Origin: an uncultured Alistipes sp.
GTDB lineage: Bacteria > Bacteroidota > Bacteroidia > Bacteroidales > Rikenellaceae
DNA: 5,789 nucleotides
Reading direction: 5' to 3'
Assembly (NCBI GenBank): GCA_958449275.1
Contig: CAUDHE010000121.1
Location: 1 to 5,789, forward strand
Under the pieces are notes generated by a model. It had not been told where the DNA came from. It saw only the letters and a list, made by a program, of their open reading frames with translations, and did no database searches. A program made the translations under genes and the position numbers. The stretch's first letter is position 1, and every line of letters begins with the position of its first letter. Shown here piece by piece: positions 1-5,780 of the stretch.

Positions 1-237
1 ACGAGATCGATTGTATGCTTGAGCACGAAAGTTTCCGCCGCGAGGCGTTGAATGAGCTTGTCGGCATCGGGATGCGTGTCGAGAGGCGGCATTTGGCCGA
101 GAAAAGAGCGGCAGCCGTCGGGCGGCAGATTGCGGAGACCGAAACCGAACGAGACTGAGTTGCGGGCCTCCGCGCGCCGAGGTTGCGAACGGCGCAGTTA
201 TGCGAACGGCAAAACTCCACCCCGCAGCCGAAGATAA
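1..237. other. Unresolved left edge, open on both strands
   Basis: No gene can be called here with confidence. On the plus strand a frame open from base 3 ends at a TGA at 156-158 and would give a 51-residue, Glu/Arg-rich helical C-terminus. It uses Leu codons (CTT, TTG) and Arg codons (AGG, AGA, CGA) that are unusual beside the neighbouring genes. On the minus strand the codon-aligned antisense frame is open from 197 to the edge, with its only ATG at 92-90, and uses CTC, CGC, GAC and GCC codons that resemble the operon genes. If the minus frame is real, it is the start of a fifth co-directional gene. If the plus frame is real, it converges on the acetyltransferase gene. A 10-bp direct repeat, TGCGAACGGC, lies at 184-193 and 201-210. 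I see no classical terminator with a T-tract. Confidence 0.35.
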
Positions 238-250
238 TTATTCTATCTTC
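230..250 (-). repeat. Inverted repeat spanning the operon's last stop codon
   Basis: GAAGATA (230-236) and TATCTTC (244-250) form a perfect 7-bp stem with a 7-nt loop that contains the TAA stop (238-240) of the DUF2156-GNAT gene. The stem is A/T-rich and has no downstream U-tract on the minus strand, so it is not a typical intrinsic terminator. It could protect the 3' end of the transcript, or it could be chance. It is the only hairpin seen near the operon end. Confidence 0.4.
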
Positions 251-1680
251 AGCACCATCGCCCGATCGCGATCGGGGTCGCCCGTGCCCAGATCGATACC
301 CTCGGAGAAGTCGAGCGGATATTCGCGATCCTCGAATCCGAAGCGTGCGTAGAAGTCCTTGAGCGACGGCTCGGAGGGTATGAGCATGGCGGCCTTGCAG
401 CCGCGGTCGCGGAGCATGGCGACAGCCTCGGTTATGAGTCCCGACGCCAGCCCGCGGCCGCGCCGTGCGGGATCGGTCGCTATGGCGTAGAGGTATCCCG
501 TGGGACCGTATTCGGTCGTTATGTCGACTATGTGCAGCATGGCCGCCACACGTCCTTCGTCGTCGAGCCGTACCAAAGTGTTTTCGGGCTTGCTTGTCTC
601 GCTCAGAAACAGATCTGCGAACTCCCTTTCGTCGCCGAATACCCGTTGCCACAGTTCGCGGCACTCTATCTCGCGCAGCGTGAGCGCCGATATGGTCATC
701 TTCTCCTGCATGGCTACGGGATGGTACGACATTTTCGAGCGGCGCAGCCCCGCGAGTCCCATATCCTCCTCGCGGTTGACGAATTTGTATCCCCGTGCCG
801 CCAAAGCCCGTGCGAAACAGCGGTTTATCATCGGAAAGACGCCTTCGAACGACGCGTCGGCCTTCTCGATGTGGGTACAGAATATCTCGGGCGTGATCTC
901 CGATCCGTAGGTGAACGCTACGACGCGCCCGTCGACGCGCAGCACGCCGCCGTAGAGCCCCAGTTCGTCGTATGCCGCCAGAGCCTCGGATATGGCCCGC
1001 TGTTCCTCCGACATCTCGGTCTCGTGTTCGGCGCGATGTTCGGCATCGCCCGCCTCGGCGGCCTCCTTGCGTCGCTGCCATTCGCGTTCGAGACGCATAC
1101 ACTCCTCGAAATCCGACGGGCGAAGTTCGTCGAACGTGTATTCGTACATCGATTCGAAACGGTTTACGTGGTTGCGCTTGGGCTGGTATTTGCGGCCCGT
1201 AAGGTTGACGAGATCTTCCACCGAGTAGATGTAGTCGCGATAGTCGCGGTTGTCGCATACGGCGAAACACTCGCTACCTCGCCGCACGCATTCGACCTCA
1301 TGGGTGTCGCACACCGCGGCCCGTCCCTCGGCATCCAGTCCGTAGTGTTCGTCGGCCCAGCGGCGGAAGGCCTCCGCACCGTCGCGGCTCATCCCCACCA
1401 TGCGGAAGCGGATGCCCTCGGCACGTGCGTCTGTCATCAGCTCGGGGACTATTCGGCAATAGTCGCCCTGCTCGGAGAGCATGTAGCCGCGATAGCCCTC
1501 GGCTCCGAGCTCGAAGCGTACGGCCATGACATCGCCGAACTCGGCCCACACGCTTCCGTAGGTGTGCCTCCAGCAGTATATGTTGGCGAATGTGTAGTCG
1601 CAGGAAAGGATGCCAGCCGCCGCGAGTCGGCGATCGATGGCGGGTTTATCCGTCGACAGAATCTCTTTGAACCGAATCAT
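238..1680 (-). CDS. DUF2156 (MprF catalytic-domain-like) protein fused to a GNAT acetyltransferase
   Basis: This is a 480-residue soluble protein with two parts. Residues 1 to about 325 match the DUF2156 / phosphatidylglycerol-lysyltransferase C-terminal family. The family signatures visible are the G-x-KY-x-x-KRN-x-x-NRF block at 162-175 and N-x-E-x-D-x-G-x-x-GLR-x-x-K-x-SY-x-P at 302-321. Residues about 330-480 form a separate GNAT domain with a glycine-rich acetyl-CoA loop, DPARRGRGLA, at 403-412. DUF2156 itself has a tandem GNAT-like fold, so the chain may hold three such folds. Standalone DUF2156 proteins are roughly 300 residues, so this is an extended fusion. In MprF this fold moves aminoacyl groups from tRNA to lipid; here the substrate is unknown and no membrane segments are present. 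The start at 1680 fits the family N-terminus and overlaps the upstream gene by 35 nt, with an A-rich stretch in place of a Shine-Dalgarno site. Confidence 0.88.
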   Translation of the reverse strand: MIRFKEILSTDKPAIDRRLAAAGILSCDYTFANIYCWRHTYGSVWAEFGDVMAVRFELGAEGYRGYMLSEQGDYCRIVPELMTDARAEGIRFRMVGMSRDGAEAFRRWADEHYGLDAEGRAAVCDTHEVECVRRGSECFAVCDNRDYRDYIYSVEDLVNLTGRKYQPKRNHVNRFESMYEYTFDELRPSDFEECMRLEREWQRRKEAAEAGDAEHRAEHETEMSEEQRAISEALAAYDELGLYGGVLRVDGRVVAFTYGSEITPEIFCTHIEKADASFEGVFPMINRCFARALAARGYKFVNREEDMGLAGLRRSKMSYHPVAMQEKMTISALTLREIECRELWQRVFGDEREFADLFLSETSKPENTLVRLDDEGRVAAMLHIVDITTEYGPTGYLYAIATDPARRGRGLASGLITEAVAMLRDRGCKAAMLIPSEPSLKDFYARFGFEDREYPLDFSEGIDLGTGDPDRDRAMVLKIE

Positions 1681-3619
1681 CGACCGTATAGTTTTTTTTC
1701 TCCACTCTGTCGTAATAGCTCTGTATTACGGCTTTCAGCAGCCGTTCGATATCCTCCGTCGCTACTTCGCCCGCGAGGTCGTGTTCGTGCTTCGCATCGT
1801 TTACGGAGTATACTCCGCGCACCTCGTGCTCGTCGAAACGTATCAGATAGCGGTCGGTGACGGCTTGAAACATGTTGTCGTCGTAGTTGATCGCAAAGGG
1901 CGTGCCCGTATGCTCGCCGAAGACGTCGCGACCGAAGGCGAAATAGGGCTCTCGGTTGCCGAGCAGTCCCAGCAGTGTCGGCATCAGGTCGATCTGCGAC
2001 ACAGGGGTGCGGTGCTCGCCGAAGAGCGAGCTTTCGGGGGCGTGGATGAATCCGAATATGCGATAGTCGTCGGGCGAGTGGCGGAACGTCTCCGAAAATT
2101 TCTCGCTCGACACGTGGTCGGCCACGAATACGAATATCGTGTTGCGGAACCACTCCTCGTCGCCGAAGCGGTCGAAGAAACGGCGGAACGCTCCGTCGAC
2201 ATAGGCCACGCATTTGTGGTTGGCCGTTAGCCCTTCGGGCAGGAGGCCTTTATAACGTTCGGGTATCACGAACGGGTGATGCGACGAGAGGGTGAACATG
2301 GTGGCGAAAAACGGCTCCCGCGCTTCGGAGAGCACTTCGCCCATGTATTGCATGAACTCCTCGTCCCAAATTCCCCAGTAACCGTCGAAATCGCCCTTTC
2401 CGTGCGCCGCCTCGTAATCTTCGCGGCTGTAAAGGTCGTCGATCCCCACGGCCCGCGCGTATGCGCCGAAGCCCATCGAGCCGCGGTCGGAGCCGCAGAA
2501 AAACATGGTTTCGTAGCCTTTGTCCTTCAGCATGGCGGGCAGCGCGCGGGTGGCGCCCATCGACTGCGGCATCAGAACGAACGGCGTTTTGAACGACGGG
2601 ATGGAGCTCCACACTGCGGGCAGAGCCTGAATCGACCGTTTGCCGTTGGCATACATTCGGCGGAAAGTATAGCTTTGCCGCATGAGCGAATCGAGGAACG
2701 GGGTGTAGCCCTTTTGCTCCTTGTCGGCATAGAGGTCGGGGCACAGCAGCGCCGAATGTTCGGCCGAAAAACTCTCCATGACGAATATGACCACGTTGCG
2801 TCCCGTAAACTCGGTGTCGCCCGCGGCGGCCGACGGACGGTGCTCGGGGGTGTATATCGATCGCAGGGTCGCGTCGTCGAAATAACGTTCGTAATGCAGT
2901 TTGCCGCTCGATCCCGCGGTGCGCAGCACGCAGAAGGGATTGCTCAGGATCATGGCGGCCTGCGAATTGTCGGATGTGTAGAGAGTGGCGTTGGACAGCG
3001 TGACGGGACGGGTCATCTTGGTAAATCCGCCGCGTATGCCTCCCACGACCAGTGCCGAGGCGAGCAGCAGGACGGGGATGCCTGCAACGTAGTACCATGC
3101 TCCCGCGAAGATCGGTTCGGGTTTTATGCGGCGGCCGTAGCCCCGTACAAGAAAGGCTATGAGCAGCACGCCGACCAGGACCATATACCGGTTTTCGGCG
3201 GCGAATTTAAGCGCGAGCTGCAACGAGTTGTCGTTGTCGGCGAAGAATATCTCGTCGGCCGTGAAACGTTTCTGCGCATAGCGGAAATATACGGCATCGG
3301 CCATGTTGAGGGCTACCACGGCGAGGGAGTTGACGATAGTGTAGTACCAAAACATCGTCGTCTGCCACCATCGTCGTTCGCGCAGGTGAAGCGGCACGAG
3401 CGACATGAGGATGAACGGCGCGTTGACGTAGAGTATGGACACGGTGTCGAACTTGAGTGCTCCGAACAGAAGGTCTTTCAATACCTCCCCCCGCATCTCC
3501 AAAGGGCCTATGGTCGGCAGATTGTAGACGTAGAACGCCGCGCGACACAACATCAGCACCACGTATAGCAGTGCCATGCGACGCACGAGCAGTGCGATAT
3601 GCGTGTGCAGGATTCTCAT
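1646..3619 (-). CDS. LTA-synthase-like membrane sulfatase / phosphotransferase family protein
   Basis: This 657-residue protein has five predicted transmembrane helices (about 8-31, 51-77, 89-112, 145-161, 175-195) and then an extracytoplasmic alkaline-phosphatase/sulfatase-fold domain (about 273-600), the LtaS layout. Metal-site residues compared by eye with Staphylococcus LtaS are Glu282 (in MESFS), Asp501 and His502 (in VADHVS), and His447 (in LSSHHPF, matching the LtaS substrate-site His). The LtaS nucleophile motif GKTS reads GKRS here (326-329), so Ser329 rather than Thr is the probable nucleophile. Gram-negative Bacteroidetes do not make lipoteichoic acid, so the substrate is more likely another phospholipid-derived headgroup (phosphoglycerol or phosphoethanolamine) put on a lipid or glycan; this is inference. 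The start codon overlaps the rlmH stop by 4 nt (ATGA). The 3' end carries an A8 run (1692-1699) shortly before the next gene begins. Confidence 0.9.
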   Translation of the reverse strand: MRILHTHIALLVRRMALLYVVLMLCRAAFYVYNLPTIGPLEMRGEVLKDLLFGALKFDTVSILYVNAPFILMSLVPLHLRERRWWQTTMFWYYTIVNSLAVVALNMADAVYFRYAQKRFTADEIFFADNDNSLQLALKFAAENRYMVLVGVLLIAFLVRGYGRRIKPEPIFAGAWYYVAGIPVLLLASALVVGGIRGGFTKMTRPVTLSNATLYTSDNSQAAMILSNPFCVLRTAGSSGKLHYERYFDDATLRSIYTPEHRPSAAAGDTEFTGRNVVIFVMESFSAEHSALLCPDLYADKEQKGYTPFLDSLMRQSYTFRRMYANGKRSIQALPAVWSSIPSFKTPFVLMPQSMGATRALPAMLKDKGYETMFFCGSDRGSMGFGAYARAVGIDDLYSREDYEAAHGKGDFDGYWGIWDEEFMQYMGEVLSEAREPFFATMFTLSSHHPFVIPERYKGLLPEGLTANHKCVAYVDGAFRRFFDRFGDEEWFRNTIFVFVADHVSSEKFSETFRHSPDDYRIFGFIHAPESSLFGEHRTPVSQIDLMPTLLGLLGNREPYFAFGRDVFGEHTGTPFAINYDDNMFQAVTDRYLIRFDEHEVRGVYSVNDAKHEHDLAGEVATEDIERLLKAVIQSYYDRVEKKNYTVDDSVQRDSVDG

Positions 3620-4089
3620 TCGTGATGATAGGGTTCGTTATTCAGTATGGTGAATGCGCGGTAGAGCTGTTCCGCGAAGATGGCCCGTACGATCTGGTGC
3701 GAGAATGTCATGCGCGAGAGCGACAGTTTCATGTCGGCACGCGCATACACAGCGTCGGAGAATCCGTATGGGCCTCCGATTACCATCACCAGCCGTTTCA
3801 CGCCGCTCGACATGCGTTTCTGCATCCATGCCGCGAACTCGGGCGAGGTGTATTCCGTACCTCGTTCGTCCATGAGTGCGAGGCAGTCGCCGTCGCCCAC
3901 GCCTCGCAGAATGGCTTCTCCCTCCAGTTGCTTCTGACGGTTGGGGGCCATGTTGCGCGTGTTGCGCACGTCGGCCAAAGTGGTCACGGTGAAGCGGCAG
4001 TAGCGGTTGATGCGTTTGGCGTACATGCCCAGCAGACTCTCCACCTCCTCCGAATCGGTCTTGCCGACCATTATGAGCTCGATGTTCAT
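3616..4089 (-). CDS. rlmH: 23S rRNA (pseudouridine(1915)-N(3))-methyltransferase RlmH
   Basis: RlmH uses S-adenosylmethionine to N3-methylate pseudouridine 1915 in helix 69 of 23S rRNA on assembled 70S ribosomes; it is a cytoplasmic SPOUT-class homodimer. The 157-residue length is typical of the family. The trefoil-knot cofactor motifs are all present: IGGPYGF at 104-110, SLSRMTFSHQ at 123-132, EQLYRA at 140-145, and the C-terminal PYHHE at 153-157 matching the conserved tyrosine/histidine tail. The ATG at 4089 matches the family N-terminus (M-x-I-x-L/I-x-x-V/I-G-K) and follows a GAGGA element 11 nt upstream, one of the few Shine-Dalgarno-like sites in the window. The gene starts 22 nt after the GH2-like gene, and its TGA overlaps the next ATG by 4 nt, so it lies mid-operon. 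I see no missing residue. Confidence 0.97.
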   Translation of the reverse strand: MNIELIMVGKTDSEEVESLLGMYAKRINRYCRFTVTTLADVRNTRNMAPNRQKQLEGEAILRGVGDGDCLALMDERGTEYTSPEFAAWMQKRMSSGVKRLVMVIGGPYGFSDAVYARADMKLSLSRMTFSHQIVRAIFAEQLYRAFTILNNEPYHHE

Positions 4090-4111
4090 AAATGCTCGTT
4101 TCCTCGAAGAA
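4090..4111 (-). promoter_or_regulatory. Ribosome-binding region of rlmH
   Basis: The 22-nt gap between the GH2-like stop and the rlmH ATG contains GAGGA 11 nt before the start. Spacing is slightly long for a Shine-Dalgarno site, and this phylum relies little on such sites, so its importance is uncertain. Translation past the GH2-like stop does not continue the GH2 family sequence, so the gap holds no remnant of a longer gene. Confidence 0.4.
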
Positions 4112-5419
4112 TTACAGATCGGTGTTCCACTCGCCCTCGGCGCCTTCGTAGAACACGGGGCGTTCCTTCTCCACCGACTTCAGCCATTCGTAAGCCTTGT
4201 ACATGCAGTATCCGTTGCCCGAGTCGGCTCCTCCGAGCGCGAATCCTATTATGCACGAGTGGTTGCGCGAACGATAGTACATCGACTTCACGCGTGTGAG
4301 ATACTCCTCGACCAGCGACGGGTCGTTGGCCGGTGTGCCGCCTACCGAGCGTATGTTGCTGTTGGTGGGAGAGTTGATGTTGGCACGGTCGATGACGAAC
4401 ATGCCCGCCTTGTCGCACATGTCGTAGAACCACTTGGGCTGGGGGTAGTCGGGACATAGGGTATTGTAGCCGCGCAGTTTCAGCTGCTCGATCTCCACGT
4501 AGGTCTTGCGGCGGTCGTCCAGCGCGTTGAAATGCTCCTTTTTCTGAAGGTGCAGTATGTTGTCGAAACGGTAGAACTTGCCGTCGCGGTACTCCGTCTT
4601 GCCGAAACCGATCTTAATCGGGATGTACTCCCACAGCATACCGTTGCGTTTGACGTATATCATCACGTCGTAGAGCGGCGGTTGGCCGTCGCCCCATTTG
4701 AAGTCGTAGGCGTGGTAGATGTCGGGATTGAATCGCAGCGTGTCCGTCGAACGGCCCTCGACCTCCAGTTCGTTCACGCTGTACTCCATCAGTTTGCCTT
4801 TGGGGTTGTAGATGTCGAAGCCCACTTGAATCGTCTCCTTGAAATTGAAGTCGTTGGCCACCACCACGTCCAACTCCAATTTGGCGTATTGCCGCGTGCT
4901 GTCGGGCACCAGCGCGATGTCGAAATCGCGCACTGCCAGACGCCTCTGCACGAATATGTAGCTGTTTTCGAACTGCTCGAACGCGGGCTGGAATATGTTT
5001 TCGTGCAGTTGAGGCGTGCGGCTGGTCCGCACGCCCACCATGATCTCGTTCACGCCCTGACGCATGTAGGGCGAGATGAGGAAATCGGCGGGAGTGTAGG
5101 GATCGTCGACCTCGGCCACGGCCTCGTTGTTGATGAACAGCGTGTAGGCCATGCCCGCGTTCTCGATATGGAAGAAGATGTTGTAGTCGTTCATCGCGGC
5201 ATCGATCTCCACCTTCTGCACGAAACGCGCCTCGCCGCCCGCTATGGCTATGCGTTGGGGCTTGAAAGCCATGTATCCCGCCGTGGCGTCGCGCTTGTCG
5301 GCGGCGGCATCCTCGCGTTTGTCGTAGGTCAGAAACTCCGAACGCCACACGCGCGGCCCCTGGGCCCCGGCCGACAGCATGGTGAGCAGGGCTGCCCCCG
5401 CAAGAATCAATCGTCTCAT
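4112..5419 (-). CDS. Secreted, truncated GH2 (beta-galactosidase-like) family protein, probably non-catalytic
   Basis: The protein has 435 residues from the ATG at 5419. An upstream TTG at 5470 would extend it, but the ATG is followed at once by a good signal peptide (residues 1-19, cleavage after AGA before Gln20; no lipobox Cys). Residues about 40-165 resemble the GH2 sugar-binding jelly roll, and about 170-275 the Ig-like domain ending in an IGF-x-x-x-E-x-R-x-G-K-F strand like LacZ. From 305 onward it follows the start of the TIM barrel: RGYNTLCPDYP, FYDMCDKAGMFVIDRANI, RSRNHSCII, and RPVFYEG. Compared with LacZ, DEANIETHG reads DRANINSPT and LGNESGHG reads LGGADSGNG, so the acid/base Glu and the Mg ligands are absent. 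The chain ends at residue 435, before the region holding the nucleophile Glu. It may bind sugar or act structurally. Full-length GH2 enzymes are usually 600-1000 residues or more. Confidence 0.85.
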   Translation of the reverse strand: MRRLILAGAALLTMLSAGAQGPRVWRSEFLTYDKREDAAADKRDATAGYMAFKPQRIAIAGGEARFVQKVEIDAAMNDYNIFFHIENAGMAYTLFINNEAVAEVDDPYTPADFLISPYMRQGVNEIMVGVRTSRTPQLHENIFQPAFEQFENSYIFVQRRLAVRDFDIALVPDSTRQYAKLELDVVVANDFNFKETIQVGFDIYNPKGKLMEYSVNELEVEGRSTDTLRFNPDIYHAYDFKWGDGQPPLYDVMIYVKRNGMLWEYIPIKIGFGKTEYRDGKFYRFDNILHLQKKEHFNALDDRRKTYVEIEQLKLRGYNTLCPDYPQPKWFYDMCDKAGMFVIDRANINSPTNSNIRSVGGTPANDPSLVEEYLTRVKSMYYRSRNHSCIIGFALGGADSGNGYCMYKAYEWLKSVEKERPVFYEGAEGEWNTDL

Positions 5420-5488
5420 AAAAGTAATTATGTATTTCAATGTACCTGCGTCATATTGTCGCAACCCCAACTTCTACGGTCGTCTGCC

Positions 5489-5505
5489 CGCGGCCTTTGG
5501 CCGCG
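5489..5505. repeat. Perfect GC hairpin
   Basis: CGCGGCC (5489-5495) and GGCCGCG (5499-5505) form a 7-bp perfect stem with a TTT loop (AAA on the minus strand). No U-tract follows on either strand, so an intrinsic terminator is unlikely. It lies 26 bp from the CCCCTCC hairpin, and the two may be parts of one intergenic repeat. Confidence 0.6.
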
Positions 5506-5512
5506 TATACAA

Positions 5513-5569
5513 GTCTGACCCACCCCTAAATCCCCTCCTCGGAGGGGACTTCGGTCGCTACGCTCCGAA
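5513..5569. repeat. Putative Bacteroidetes interspersed intergenic repeat
   Basis: The core is the inverted repeat TCCCCTCC / GGAGGGGA at 5531-5548 with a 2-nt loop, preceded on the plus strand by CCACCCCTAAA and followed by ACTTCGG. A second small inverted pair, TTCGG (5550-5554) and CCGAA (5565-5569), flanks ten bases. From general familiarity, elements of the form CCCCTAAATCCCCTCC plus the matching GGAGGGGA arm recur between genes in Bacteroidetes genomes, but only one copy is in this window, so its repetitive nature is not shown here. The outer limits are approximate. Confidence 0.5.
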
Positions 5570-5651
5570 TACGGTGTTTTTATGTCGTACCGACCGTCGA
5601 CGCTTGCGTGCTGTTCGCCGACGGCGGAGGACAAAACGAGCGTCGCGAGTT

Positions 5652-5684
5652 GCAGTCCGCCGCAGTGGGGCGGCGGCGAACTGC
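5652..5684. repeat. Composite 5+7-bp hairpin
   Basis: GCAGT (5652-5656) pairs with ACTGC (5680-5684), and CCGCCGC (5657-5663) pairs with GCGGCGG (5670-5676). The loop is AGTGGG and there is a three-base bulge (5677-5679). This is a strong 12-bp structure that directly abuts the next hairpin, so the two could stack end to end in the leader transcript. Confidence 0.55.
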
Positions 5685-5705
5685 CGATATCGCGCTGCGA
5701 TATCG
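5685..5705. repeat. Perfect 9-bp hairpin built from two CGATATCG palindromes
   Basis: CGATATCGC (5685-5693) and GCGATATCG (5697-5705) are a perfect inverted repeat with a GCT loop. Each arm contains the self-complementary octamer CGATATCG, so the site is also a tandem pair of palindromes whose starts are 13 bp apart. It sits about 40 nt downstream of the predicted transcription start, which would suit a repressor operator as well as an RNA hairpin. Confidence 0.55.
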
Positions 5706-5749
5706 TAAATTATGCGACGTCTGCCTTGCAGGCTTGCCGCACCGTATTG

Positions 5750-5780
5750 CAAAGGTACTTTTTTTTTGACAAATAGCAAA
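5750..5780 (-). promoter_or_regulatory. Bacteroidetes housekeeping-sigma promoter (TTTG / TACCTTTG)
   Basis: On the minus strand the -33 box TTTG lies at 5780-5777 and a perfect TAnnTTTG -7 box, TACCTTTG, at 5757-5750, with the canonical 19-nt spacing. The spacer contains an A9 run (5767-5759). A second TTTG at 5773-5770 is only 12 nt away and does not fit. Transcription would start near 5743-5745 and run left toward the GH2-like gene. This is the best promoter match I found in the intergenic sequence, and it is the likely operon promoter. Confidence 0.75.

Larger units (their letters stand above)
5420..5743 (-). promoter_or_regulatory. Long hairpin-rich 5' leader of the operon
   Basis: About 325 nt separate the predicted transcription start from the GH2-like ATG. 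The stretch holds no convincing gene: short frames cross the repeats, and the only leader ATG near the gene (5454) gives a five-codon peptide. In transcript order it contains two abutting hairpins (5705-5685 and 5684-5652), then a C/G-rich hairpin inside a repeat-like element (5548-5531), then another perfect hairpin (5505-5489). The last bases before the start codon are A/T-rich (TAATTACTTTT) with no Shine-Dalgarno site, as usual in the phylum. It could be a structured regulatory leader, carry a small RNA, or simply be an older short leader into which repeats were inserted. I recognise no known riboswitch core. Confidence 0.45.

Noticed and set aside
532..1860. Long plus-strand open frame of 442 codons
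   Set aside because: It lies antisense to the DUF2156-GNAT gene and the end of the LtaS-like gene, whose family motifs are clear; the plus-strand translation shows no recognisable domain and reflects high GC with few stops.
2276..3568. Plus-strand open frame of 430 codons
   Set aside because: Antisense to the LtaS-like gene; His/Val/Arg-rich translation with no motif.
1646..3619. Naming the membrane gene ltaS
   Set aside because: Fold and metal residues match the family, but the lineage does not make lipoteichoic acid and the nucleophile motif differs, so a specific symbol is not supported.
5420..5470. Upstream TTG start extending the GH2-like protein by 17 residues
   Set aside because: The extension would bury the signal peptide behind a polar stretch; the ATG at 5419 is followed directly by a normal signal peptide and preceded by an A/T-rich leader.
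4532..5518. Plus-strand open frame of 328 codons
   Set aside because: Antisense to the GH2-like gene and running into the hairpin leader; His/Val-rich with no domain.
5437..5634. Minus-strand 65-codon frame in the leader
   Set aside because: It crosses both repeat hairpins; no domain and no ribosome-entry context.
5724..5767. Possible plus-strand intrinsic terminator (CCTTGCA / TGCAAAGG stem then T9)
   Set aside because: No plus-strand gene precedes it, the stem has a bulge and a 17-nt loop, and the T9 is better explained as the A-rich spacer of the minus-strand promoter.
5558..5779. Minus-strand 73-codon frame
   Set aside because: It runs across the promoter boxes and A9 spacer and encodes an Arg-rich, low-complexity chain.
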